Shown here: positions 35,698-43,479 of the stretch, piece after piece | Layout of the letters: every line of letters starts with the position of its first letter | Position numbering within the stretch: position 1 is the stretch's first letter | Assembly: GCF_033898525.1 (NCBI RefSeq) | Contig: NZ_JAXAFJ010000001.1 | Span: 496,001-560,000, forward strand | DNA: 64,000 nucleotides | Direction of reading: 5' to 3' | Origin: Flaviflagellibacter rhizophilus | GTDB taxonomy: Bacteria > Pseudomonadota > Alphaproteobacteria > Rhizobiales > Methylopilaceae | The notes under the pieces: model-generated | Told to the model about the DNA's origin: nothing | Seen by the model: the letters and a program-made list of their open reading frames with translations, nothing else | The model's database searches: none | Made by a program: the position numbers and the translations under genes

Positions 35698-36765
35698 TCA
35701 GAGCGCGCCGGTGGCCGCCATGTTCATGTAGGTATCGTCGAAACGCAGCTTCACATTGCCCGCATTGCCCAGCGTCTTGCCGCCGGGGAACGACATGCCG
35801 ACCTCGTCCGGGCTCTTCGCGCCCTCGCCCAGCAGGCCATGGCTGAAGGAGAACTTGCGCACCCGGTCCATGGCCTCGACGAGGGCTGGATCGCGGGCGA
35901 ATGCGACGGCCTCCTTCGGGTCGGAGTAGAGCTTCGTCGTCTTCAACTGGTCGTCGAAGCTTTCGGGTGTGCTGCCGGAAAGCTTTGCCATCGCCTCGCG
36001 CGCCTCGCCGCCTTTTCCGAGCGCTGCCAGCGTTTCGTACCACGCACCGGCGAGCGCCTTGCCGAAGTCCGGGTTGTCGTTGAGGGCTTCGGTGTTCACC
36101 AGCAGCATGTCGATGATCTCCATCGGGATCTTGCTGGAGTCGAACACCGCCGTCATGCCGGGCAGCGCCTTGATCTCCGAGACGAGCGGGTTCCAGGTCA
36201 CCACGGCCGTGACATCGGGCGTGCTGGCCACCGCGATCATGTCCGCGTCGGAGGTGTTGACCACCGTCACGTCCTTCTCGCTGAGGCCGACCGTCTCGAG
36301 CGCGCGCGCCATGAGGTAATGGGAAACGCTCAGCTCCACGAGGTTGACCTGCTGGCCCTTGATGTCGGCCAGGGATTTCTTGCCCTTGAGGATGACGGCG
36401 TCATTACCGTTGGAATAATCACCCAGGATGAGCGCCGTGGAATCCACGCCGCCGGCCGCCGGAATGGCCAGCGCGTCGCCGTTCGTCACCGTCACGCCGT
36501 CGAACTGGCCGGCCGTGAACTGGTTCACCGATTCCACGTAGTCGTTGATCTGCACGACATCCACGGTGAGGCCGTATTTGTCGGCCCACTTCTTCAGGAT
36601 GCCGCTGTCCTCGGCGTACTGCCACGGCACCCAGCCCACATAGATGGACCAGCCGACTTTGAACTCCTTCTTGGGAGCGGCCGCGGCCGGTGCGGAAAGC
36701 GTGGCGGCAAAAACGGCCGCGGCAGAGAGGGCGCCAAACCAGCGCAGGATACCCGTTCGCATCAT
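35698..36765 (-). CDS. ABC transporter substrate-binding protein, predicted guanidine importer
   Basis: This 355-aa protein has a leader (MMRTGILRWFGALSAAAVFAATLSAPAAAA) and the NMT1/TauA-like fold: FKVGWSIYVGWVPWQYAEDSGILKKWADKYGL, INDYVESVNQFTAGQFDGVTVTNGDALAIPAAGG. Homologs are often labelled putative urea ABC transporter binding protein. GAGGAG lies just upstream of two adjacent ATG codons, so the first or second may be used. The guanidine-I riboswitch at 36870-36957 begins the transcript, so guanidinium is the most likely ligand, though this is inference from regulation. Confidence 0.9.
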   Translation of the reverse strand: MMRTGILRWFGALSAAAVFAATLSAPAAAAPKKEFKVGWSIYVGWVPWQYAEDSGILKKWADKYGLTVDVVQINDYVESVNQFTAGQFDGVTVTNGDALAIPAAGGVDSTALILGDYSNGNDAVILKGKKSLADIKGQQVNLVELSVSHYLMARALETVGLSEKDVTVVNTSDADMIAVASTPDVTAVVTWNPLVSEIKALPGMTAVFDSSKIPMEIIDMLLVNTEALNDNPDFGKALAGAWYETLAALGKGGEAREAMAKLSGSTPESFDDQLKTTKLYSDPKEAVAFARDPALVEAMDRVRKFSFSHGLLGEGAKSPDEVGMSFPGGKTLGNAGNVKLRFDDTYMNMAATGAL

Positions 36766-36869
36766 GAACTCCTCGTCTCGGGGGCTCTGCGAAGTCCGGT
36801 TGTCCTGTCGGGGCTGGTCAAGGCGTCGAGACCCGCCCGCGACCGGACCTCTGGTCCCTCGCGGCTTAG

Positions 36870-36957
36870 GATCTCCCGGGCTTTTATCCCGCCGTGGCTC
36901 CGCCTGAGGCGGGAGTGCATCTCTCGGACCAGCGCTCAGGCGAGCCGGAACCCTAGA
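36870..36957 (-). ncRNA. Guanidine-I (ykkC) riboswitch upstream of ABC importer operon
   Basis: Read on the minus strand, the blocks are ATCTAGGGTTCCGG, GCTGGTCCGAGAG, CCACGGCGGGAT and AAAAGCCCGGGAGAT, the same order and nearly the same bases as in the plus-strand copy at 26860-26958. The variable helix (TCCCGCCTCAGGCGGAG) differs. The aptamer ends about 105 bases before the binding-protein ATG, leaving room for an expression platform. Confidence 0.95.
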
Positions 36958-37317
36958 TGCATTATGAGCCTAGCAATGCAGGTTGCGTGCCACCTGCCCT
37001 GAACGCGTGGCCGGCCTGCAAGAGCGACGCGCCTGCACAAGTTTTCATCATTGCGTCGCTTCTGCGGGCATGCTGCTAAAGAGCATTCCTGAACCACCTG
37101 GCCGAGACCGCGACTTCCGCGATCAGGCGCCGGTGCATCAACTGAAGCCCGACATTTCGCTGTGAGAGCTGACGCAGCCTATGTGTCTTGCAGCCCTTCA
37201 TCAGCAATAGATTGTTCTTAAAACCTTAGAAGTCTTGCAGCGGGACTGATCTTAGGTCTTGATGCGGCCAATGGCTGCTGGCTGGGGCGGCGAGGTTAAA
37301 AAAGTAGGTTGCTTACT
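36958..37317. other. Intergenic region between importer riboswitch and mucR
   Basis: These 360 bases hold the promoter of the minus-strand riboswitch transcript and, near 37200-37317, the AT-richer promoter and leader of the mucR-type gene (TTCTTAAAACCTTAGAAG around 37213-37230). No open frame with protein-like features is present. Confidence 0.5.
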
Positions 37318-37758
37318 ATGAACGATATTGTCGACGACACGGATCATCTTCACCTGGCTGCGGAAATCGTCACCGCCTATGTCGCCAACAACACCGTGCG
37401 TCCGTCCGATCTCCCCCAGCTGATAGCGGATGTTCATGCAGCGGTGCTGAAGTTGTCGGGTCCTGTTCAAGAAAAGCAGGCCGAGGCGCAGGCTCCCGCG
37501 ATCCCCGTGCGTAAATCGATCACGCCGGACTTCATCATTTGCCTGGAAGACGGCAAGAAGTTCAAATCGCTGAAGCGGCACCTTCGCACGCAATACGACC
37601 TCACCCCCGAGCAGTACCGCGAGAAGTGGGGCCTTCCGGCCGACTACCCGATGGTGGCGCCGAACTACGCCCAGGCGCGCTCGGCTCTTGCGAAGCAGAT
37701 GGGCCTTGGACAGGCGCGCAAGCGGGCGACCGCAAAGCGAGCCACTGCCAAGGCTTGA
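37318..37758 (+). CDS. mucR: Ros/MucR-family transcriptional regulator
   Basis: This 146-aa protein starts at ATG 37318 (MNDIVDDTDHLHLAAEIVTAYVANNTV), with TAGG nine bases upstream, and a TTG at 37309 is possible. The family core is SITPDFIICLEDGKKFKSLKRHL followed by TPEQYREKWGLPADYPMVAPNYAQARSALAKQMGLG. The zinc-finger region has Cys, Asp, His and then RTQYDL, where Ros and MucR commonly have a His (THY). The fourth ligand may therefore be replaced by Gln. MucR proteins bind AT-rich DNA in an H-NS-like way and control exopolysaccharide, motility and cell cycle in rhizobia. A strong terminator follows. Confidence 0.92.
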   Translation: MNDIVDDTDHLHLAAEIVTAYVANNTVRPSDLPQLIADVHAAVLKLSGPVQEKQAEAQAPAIPVRKSITPDFIICLEDGKKFKSLKRHLRTQYDLTPEQYREKWGLPADYPMVAPNYAQARSALAKQMGLGQARKRATAKRATAKA

Positions 37759-37784
37759 TCTCCACTATCTCCCAGCATCGATCC

Positions 37785-37822
37785 AGAAAGCTCCCACGGC
37801 CGCGAGGTCGTGGGAGCTTTCT
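37785..37822 (+). terminator. Rho-independent terminator of mucR
   Basis: AGAAAGCTCCCACG and CGTGGGAGCTTTCT form a perfect 14-bp stem with a 10-base loop, followed by GTTTGGG. The A-run before the stem would also let it work on the opposite strand. Confidence 0.85.
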
Positions 37823-37940
37823 GTTTGGGCGTCGCCAGCTCGCGGTGTCTCGTCCGTCCACCAGTTCGGGATGACGGGCGCAGCCGTTTCGCTGATCCGG
37901 CCTTGCGATCCTCCCCTTCAGGAATGCGCGGGATCGTGCG

Positions 37941-39128
37941 ATGAAGGCCCATGCTGACGCCGACCTCCCCCGCTTTCGCTGCCGATCCCGTGACCGCTTG
38001 AAACAGCACAGCCCTGTTGCGCCTGGCCTGACTGGCGAACAGATCGAGGAAGCGCGGCTTGCCGCGTTGGCCTCCTACGACATCCTCGACACTCCGGCCG
38101 AACAAGGTTTCGACGATATCGTGCATCTTGCGCGCGAGATCTGCGCGACCCCGGTGGCGCTGGTCAGCCTTGTTGCGGCCGACCGGCAATGGTTCAAGGC
38201 AAAGGAGGGTTTCGATGCCTGCGAGACGCCGATCGAGCAATCAGTCTGTGCGCACGCCCTGCAGTCCTCGGACCTCCTGATCATCCCCGACCTCGCGCTG
38301 GATCCCCGGACGCGCGGCAATACCCTGGTGACCGAAGAACCCCACATCCGCTTCTATGCCGGCGCTCCGCTGATCACGGCGGCGGGGATCATCATAGGAA
38401 CGCTGTGCGTCATCGACCGCGTGCCGCGTCCCCACGGATTGACCACGGCACAGGCTGAAAACCTGCAGCGTCTGGCCGGCCAGGTCATGACCCAGCTCGA
38501 CCTCCGGCGGGCCCTCAAGGAGCAGCATGAGGTTGAAGCGCAGCGGCAGCTGTTGAACGCTGAATTATCCCACCGCCTCAAGAACACCCTCGCCATGGTG
38601 CAGGCGATAGCCAATCAGACGCTCCGCGGCGTCACGGAGCAGGACGCGGTTACGGCGTTCAAGAAGCGCATCATCGCCATAGCGGCCGCCCATGACGTGC
38701 TTCTCCGGGAAAGCTGGGCGGCTGCGGACATGCGGACGGTGGCCAAGGCGGCGCTGGGCATCTTCGATGCGCCCTTCAGGTTCGACGTGTCCGGGCCGGA
38801 CCTCACCATCGGCCCCCGCGCTACCCTCTCCGTGTCGATGCTGATCCACGAGCTGGCGACCAACGCGCTGAAGTATGGCGCCCTCTCCGTCGATGGCGGC
38901 CGCGTGTCTGTTGCATGGCACCTGGAGGCGAACAGCGACGCCACCGACGTCGTCCTGAACTGGACCGAGACCGGAGGACCGCCCGCGAGCGAACCCGCAC
39001 GTCGTGGGTTCGGGTCGCGCCTGATCGGGATGGGCCTGGTGGGATCGGGAGCCTGCGAGATCCACTACCTTCCCGCAGGATTGCAGGCTCGCTTCAGCGC
39101 GCCGCTGGACGCCATGCAGCAGCAATAA
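37941..39128 (+). CDS. GAF-domain sensor histidine kinase, HWE/HisKA_2 type
   Basis: This 395-aa cytosolic kinase has an N-terminal GAF domain (about 40-195: RLAALASYDILDTPAEQGFDDIVHLAREICATPVALVSLVAADRQWFKAKEGFD, IRFYAGAPL, IGTLCVIDRVPR) and a kinase core with phospho-acceptor LNAELSHRLKNTLAMVQAIANQTLR and ATP-binding LIHELATNALKYGALS, then RRGFGSRLIGMGL. No membrane segment is seen. HWE kinases in alphaproteobacteria often feed the general stress response or light/redox signalling, but no partner response regulator is adjacent. The start at ATG 37941 is uncertain because the first 30 residues are not conserved. Confidence 0.87.
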   Translation: MKAHADADLPRFRCRSRDRLKQHSPVAPGLTGEQIEEARLAALASYDILDTPAEQGFDDIVHLAREICATPVALVSLVAADRQWFKAKEGFDACETPIEQSVCAHALQSSDLLIIPDLALDPRTRGNTLVTEEPHIRFYAGAPLITAAGIIIGTLCVIDRVPRPHGLTTAQAENLQRLAGQVMTQLDLRRALKEQHEVEAQRQLLNAELSHRLKNTLAMVQAIANQTLRGVTEQDAVTAFKKRIIAIAAAHDVLLRESWAAADMRTVAKAALGIFDAPFRFDVSGPDLTIGPRATLSVSMLIHELATNALKYGALSVDGGRVSVAWHLEANSDATDVVLNWTETGGPPASEPARRGFGSRLIGMGLVGSGACEIHYLPAGLQARFSAPLDAMQQQ

Positions 39129-39323
39129 GGCTTCCGTCGCACGCTGTTTTCGCCCGGCCTCGGACTGCCAGAACTTCTGCGGAGACCCATACGAGGGACC
39201 GGCAGCATGTCCTTGGCGAAGGCGTTAAGCCGACGATTACCCTAGCCACAGGATGTCCGGTTCGCCCCCCCGGCACGTGCTATCGTGCTGATCGACGCTC
39301 CAGGGCGGGCATGTTGGCCGGGT

Positions 39324-41150
39324 ATGTACGTGTTTGATTCAAGAATTCAGGTCGAACAGGTTCGCCTCGACGCTCTACGCAACCTCAACATCCTGGATAC
39401 CCCACCGAGCGAAAGCTTCGACAGGATCACGCGAACAGCCGGCCGCATCTTCGACCTGCCCATCGCCGCGGTATCGCTGACGGACGCTGACCGTCAGTGG
39501 TTCAAGTCCCGCATCGGCGTCGATCACTGGCAGATCCCGCGCGAGAACGCCCCGTGTTCTGAAGTCTCGGAATTCGCCGGCACCGTGGTCATCAAGGACT
39601 TTCAGGACAGCGCCTGCTACCGCGACAGTCATCTGGGCCGCTCCGGCATCAGGTTCTACGCTGGCGCTCCTCTTGTGACGCGGGATGGCCACGCGCTCGG
39701 CGCCCTGTGCGTGCTGGGTACGGAGCCGCGTGACGCGACGCCTGAAGAGATCTCCGCCCTTGAGGACCTGGCTGCCATGGTGATGGCCCAGATCGAGTTG
39801 CAACACGCGTTCGGCCGCATCGATCCGGTGAGCGGCCTGCCGAACCGCAACCAATTGCTCGATGATCTTGAGGATCTGGCGCGCGACAAGGCCGACAAGG
39901 CTTGCTGCGTGACGGTGATCGATCTCATCAGCGCTGTCGACCTGGCGAATTTGCTGCGTGTCGCGGGTCCGTCCTTCCTGGACGACCTGATAGCGTCGTC
40001 AAGCCGCTCGGTGCGGCAGACGCTGGGCCGCACCTCGGGCCTCTACCATATCGCGGCGACCCAATATGCATATGCTTCCACCGGACAGGATCTGGAGGAG
40101 CTGTTTGCCGAAACACTGCAGGTAAGGGCAGGATTGCTTGCCGATAGCCGCCTTGCAGGGGAGACCTTCTCGATCACGCCCGCGATCGGCCTTGCGCCCT
40201 TTGTTCTAGGCAAAGCCGCTCCCCGCGATGTCCTGCGCATGGCCCATAGCGCCGCGCAGGATGCGCGCGACGCGGATACGGGCGCCGGCATTTACTCGCT
40301 CGCACTCGATGAAGCCCACCGCCGCCGCTTCGCGCTTATCGGCCGAATGCGCGAAGCACTCGTGCGACCCGGCGAACTGTGGCTGGCCTATCAGCCCCGC
40401 ATCGATCTTCGCTCGGGCCATTGCGTGGGCGCGGAGGCGCTGTTGAGGTGGAACCACCCGGTGCTCGGCGCTGTCTCGCCCGGCGAGTTCATGCCTCTGA
40501 TCGAGCAGACCAGGCTTGCGCGTGACGTGACGGAATGGGTGATCAGGTCCGTCTTGATGCAGGCTGCCGAGTGGATCTCCCTCGGGCGCAACCTCGTCCT
40601 GTCGCTGAACATCTCGGCCTCCAACCTGGCCGAGGAAGACTTTGCCGAGCGGCTGATCGCGGCGGTGACATCTGCAGGTCTGCCGCCCTCGGCCATCGAG
40701 ATCGAACTGACCGAGAGCGCGATCATCGAGAAGGGTGAACTTCCTATCGAGCACCTGAAGCGCATCAACGACGCCGGCCTCGGGATCGCCATCGATGATT
40801 TCGGGACAGGCTACAGCAGCCTCTCCTATCTGGAGCACATTCCTGCCAAGGTGCTGAAGATCGATCGCTCGTTCATGAAAACCCTGGGCTCCGACCCGCG
40901 ATCATCCACCCTCGTAGGAGCCATGATCTCCCTCTCCCACGATCTCGGCTACCGGGTCGTGGGAGAAGGCGTCGAGACGGAGGAGGTCTACCGCCTTTTG
41001 CAGCAGCTTGGCTGCGACGAGGCCCAGGGGTTCCTGATGTGTCGTCCCCTTCCAGCCGCGGACATGATATCGTGGCTTGAGGAACGGTCCTTGCCGCCTT
41101 TGCCTCTGCGGCGGCTGGCAGATCTGTCGAACGACCTGCACTGGAACTGA
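39324..41150 (+). CDS. GAF - degenerate GGDEF - EAL cyclic-di-GMP signalling protein
   Basis: With ATG 39324 (MYVFDSRIQVEQVRL) the protein is 608 aa, and a GTG at 39285 would add 13 residues. The GAF domain (RLDALRNLNILDTPPSESFDRITRTAGRIFDLPIAAVSLTDADRQWFKSRIG) is closely similar to that of the preceding kinase. The GGDEF domain starts with DPVSGLPNRNQLLDDL but has HIAATQYAYAS where the GGDEF loop should be, so cyclase activity is unlikely. The EAL domain is complete: GAEALLRWNHP, LNISASNL, IEIELTESAIIE, IAIDDFGTGYSSLSYL, KIDRSFM, VVGEGVETEE. It is thus predicted to be a phosphodiesterase hydrolysing c-di-GMP. Confidence 0.88.
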   Translation: MYVFDSRIQVEQVRLDALRNLNILDTPPSESFDRITRTAGRIFDLPIAAVSLTDADRQWFKSRIGVDHWQIPRENAPCSEVSEFAGTVVIKDFQDSACYRDSHLGRSGIRFYAGAPLVTRDGHALGALCVLGTEPRDATPEEISALEDLAAMVMAQIELQHAFGRIDPVSGLPNRNQLLDDLEDLARDKADKACCVTVIDLISAVDLANLLRVAGPSFLDDLIASSSRSVRQTLGRTSGLYHIAATQYAYASTGQDLEELFAETLQVRAGLLADSRLAGETFSITPAIGLAPFVLGKAAPRDVLRMAHSAAQDARDADTGAGIYSLALDEAHRRRFALIGRMREALVRPGELWLAYQPRIDLRSGHCVGAEALLRWNHPVLGAVSPGEFMPLIEQTRLARDVTEWVIRSVLMQAAEWISLGRNLVLSLNISASNLAEEDFAERLIAAVTSAGLPPSAIEIELTESAIIEKGELPIEHLKRINDAGLGIAIDDFGTGYSSLSYLEHIPAKVLKIDRSFMKTLGSDPRSSTLVGAMISLSHDLGYRVVGEGVETEEVYRLLQQLGCDEAQGFLMCRPLPAADMISWLEERSLPPLPLRRLADLSNDLHWN

Positions 41151-41184
41151 GAGCGGTTCCGTAAGCCGGCGGTTTCGGCTCAGC

Positions 41185-42225
41185 TTACGTGGCGGGCCCG
41201 GCCGTGCTGTCGCGCATAGCTAGTTCGAAGCCGAGATCCACGATCCGCTCTTCGATGGGTTCTTCCTGGATCGCACCCAGCGCCATGCGCATGGACAGCA
41301 GGCCCATGTCGTACCGATAGGTGCGGACGCTGCTGAGCGAAGGCGTAGCGGCCGCCATCATCTCCAGGTCGTTGAAGCCGGCAATGCCGACCCGGCCCGG
41401 AACAGGCAGTGCCATGTTCTGGCATTCGAACAAGGCACCGAGCGCGAGGTCGTCATTGTTGCAGAACACGGCGTCGAGACCGGCGGAGCGGGTCGCGAGG
41501 TCGCGGAACAGGTGGCGACCCAAAGTCACCGAAGAAGGCGCCGGCGTGGTGATGATGATGGAGGGATCCCCGAGCCCCGCCTCGTCCATGGCATCGTGGT
41601 AGCCCTGCAGGCGGCGCTGCGAGCGCGGGTCCATGCGCGCGCCTATGAAGCCGATCCGTCGGTACCCCGAGGCGATAAGATGGCGCACGACGGCCGCGCC
41701 CGCATCCCGGTGTGAGAAGCCAACCATCATGTCGATGGGGTCGGGTCCCGTCTCCATGATCTGGACGACGGGGCAGTCCGCGTCCTGCAGGATCGCGCGG
41801 GCCGTCTCGGTCTGGTCGATGCCGGAGACGATGAGCGCCGAGGGCTTCTGCCGCGCGAAGGTCGTGAGAAGGCGCTCCTCCTCCGCAGGCTGGTAGCGGC
41901 TGTTGCCCAGCTGGATCTGATAGGCTTGGCCTTCCAGCGCGTCATACATCCCGCGCAGGACATCGGCGAAGACGTTGTTTGTGAGCGACGGAACGATCAC
42001 GCCGATCACGTCCGTGCGCGACGATGCAAGCGCCCGCGCATTCGGATCGGGCACATAGCCGAGCGCCTCGACTGCGGCGGCGACATTGCCGCGCAATTCC
42101 TCGGAGACCTTCTGTGGCTCGCGCAAGGCGCGCGACGCCGTGATGGGGCTTACTCCCGCGAGCCGCGCCACGTCCGCGATGGTCGGCCGGCCGGCGCCGC
42201 GGCGCCTTCTGGAGGTGCGGTCCAT
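41185..42225 (-). CDS. LacI-family transcriptional repressor (gluconate-type GntR)
   Basis: This 346-aa repressor starts at ATG 42225 (MDRTSRRRRGAGRPTIADVARLAGVSPITASRALREPQKVSEE) with GGGAGG nine bases upstream. The periplasmic-binding-like domain shows DVIGVIVPSLTNNVFADVLRGMYDALEG, RRIGFIGARMD, GLDAVFCNNDDLALGALFECQN and GRVGIAGFNDLEM. It is divergent from gluconokinase, and an 18-bp palindrome of LacI type lies between the genes. It most likely represses gluconokinase and TRAP genes until gluconate is present. The stop lies 34 bases from the EAL gene stop (convergent). Confidence 0.9.
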   Translation of the reverse strand: MDRTSRRRRGAGRPTIADVARLAGVSPITASRALREPQKVSEELRGNVAAAVEALGYVPDPNARALASSRTDVIGVIVPSLTNNVFADVLRGMYDALEGQAYQIQLGNSRYQPAEEERLLTTFARQKPSALIVSGIDQTETARAILQDADCPVVQIMETGPDPIDMMVGFSHRDAGAAVVRHLIASGYRRIGFIGARMDPRSQRRLQGYHDAMDEAGLGDPSIIITTPAPSSVTLGRHLFRDLATRSAGLDAVFCNNDDLALGALFECQNMALPVPGRVGIAGFNDLEMMAAATPSLSSVRTYRYDMGLLSMRMALGAIQEEPIEERIVDLGFELAMRDSTAGPAT

Positions 42226-42298
42226 TCTCGTCATCCTCCCAGCGATTGGCAAACTGCAGGGCAGCGCAAAAGGCGCATGACCCAGCTTGACCCACGTT

Positions 42299-42316
42299 AA
42301 TGGTAGCGCTACCATT
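42299..42316. promoter_or_regulatory. LacI-family operator
   Basis: AATGGTAGCGCTACCATT is a perfect 18-bp palindrome with the central GCGC step typical of LacI-family operators. It lies 73 bases from the repressor start and 33 bases upstream of the gluconokinase ATG, placed to control the gluconokinase-TRAP operon and perhaps the repressor itself. Confidence 0.85.
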
Positions 42317-42349
42317 TCTGCAACGAAGAAGAACACGAGCAGGGAGCGA

Positions 42350-42904
42350 ATGATCGAGATCAGCGGATCTGCCCCCGTGCGTGCCGCACACGTCATCGTG
42401 GTCATGGGCGTTTCGAGCAGCGGAAAGTCTTCCATTGCACAGGCGCTTGCCGCCCGGTTCGGGTTCCACTTCGTCGAGGGCGACGACCTGCATCCAGCGG
42501 AGAACGTGGAGCGGATGTCCCACGGCTTGCCGCTCAGCGATGAGAACCGGCTTGGCTGGCTCGACACGATCGCCGGCATCATTGCCGACGCCGATCCCTG
42601 CCGTGGACTGGTTGTGACCTGCTCCGCGTTGAAGCGGAGCTACCGCGAACGCCTGGCGGCGGCGAGCCCGCGCGTCATCTTCCTGCACCTCGCGGGAAGC
42701 CGGGACCTGATCGCCAGCAGGATGGCACTTCGCGAAGGGCATTTCATGCCGCTCAGCCTGCTCGACAGCCAGTTCGGCGACCTTGAACCACCGGGGCCTG
42801 ATGAAAACGCCGTCACGCTGGATATCGCCCGCGAGCCCGGCGAGTTGCTGGAGCAAGCCGGCAAGCTGCTGCATCTTACACCGGCGTCAACGGTGACGGC
42901 ATGA
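42350..42904 (+). CDS. gntK: Gluconokinase
   Basis: This 184-aa kinase starts at ATG 42350 with GGGAG six bases upstream. A longer frame would read through the operator. It has the P-loop VIVVMGVSSSGKSSIAQALA, FVEGDDLHPAENVERMSHGLPLSDENRLGWLDTI and VVTCSALKRSYRERLA, the standard GntK signatures. It phosphorylates gluconate to 6-phosphogluconate for the Entner-Doudoroff or pentose phosphate route. Its stop overlaps the start of the TRAP small subunit gene, so uptake and phosphorylation are coupled. Confidence 0.94.
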   Translation: MIEISGSAPVRAAHVIVVMGVSSSGKSSIAQALAARFGFHFVEGDDLHPAENVERMSHGLPLSDENRLGWLDTIAGIIADADPCRGLVVTCSALKRSYRERLAAASPRVIFLHLAGSRDLIASRMALREGHFMPLSLLDSQFGDLEPPGPDENAVTLDIAREPGELLEQAGKLLHLTPASTVTA

Positions 42905-43479
42905 ACCAGGTCTCCCGTCTTCTGGTGCGCGTGGTTGAATGGAGCATGGCCGTGCTCCTTGCGGTCATGGTCGTTCTCGTCTTCGCCAATGCTGCGGGGC
43001 GGTACCTCCTTGCTTCCGGCTTTCCCGAGGGCGAGGAAATCGCCCGCCTTTGTTTCGTGTGGCTGATCTTCTTCGGAGCCGCACTCGCCGTGCATGAGCG
43101 GGCGCATGTCGGCATCGACATGCTGGTGCAGCGCTTCGGCCCCACGGGCAAAAAACTGTCGCTGGCTGCGATGGACCTGCTGATCCTTTACGCGCTGTGG
43201 CTGTTCGCCGAGGGAAGCTGGCAGCAGACCGTCATCGGCATGGAGAGCCGCACGGCGGTGACCGGCATTCCGCAGGCGGCCTATGCCGCTGCGGGCCTTG
43301 TCTGCGCAATTGCGATGGCTGCGCTGTACATCCTCGACCTGCTGCGCCTCCTGACAGGTCGCGTCCGCGAGGACGAACTGGTGCAGGTGCGCGAGACCGC
43401 TGGCCAGGACGAAGTCCTGATCGCGACGGATGCCAGGGCCAAGGCCGTCCACGCATCGCCCGAGGCGCCGAAGCCATGA
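42901..43479 (+). CDS. dctQ: TRAP transporter small membrane subunit (DctQ), gluconate module
   Basis: This 192-aa protein has four hydrophobic helices (VEWSMAVLLAVMVVLVFANAAGRYLL, LCFVWLIFFGAALAVHERAH, LAAMDLLILYALWLFAEGSW, AAGLVCAIAMAALYILDLLRLL). The motifs GRYLL...GEEIARLCFVWLIFFGAALAVHERAHVGID and IPQAAYAAAG are characteristic of DctQ. It overlaps both neighbours by ATGA. It forms the membrane complex with DctM. The gluconokinase and LacI regulator suggest gluconate or a related sugar acid as substrate. Confidence 0.9.
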   Translation: MNQVSRLLVRVVEWSMAVLLAVMVVLVFANAAGRYLLASGFPEGEEIARLCFVWLIFFGAALAVHERAHVGIDMLVQRFGPTGKKLSLAAMDLLILYALWLFAEGSWQQTVIGMESRTAVTGIPQAAYAAAGLVCAIAMAALYILDLLRLLTGRVREDELVQVRETAGQDEVLIATDARAKAVHASPEAPKP

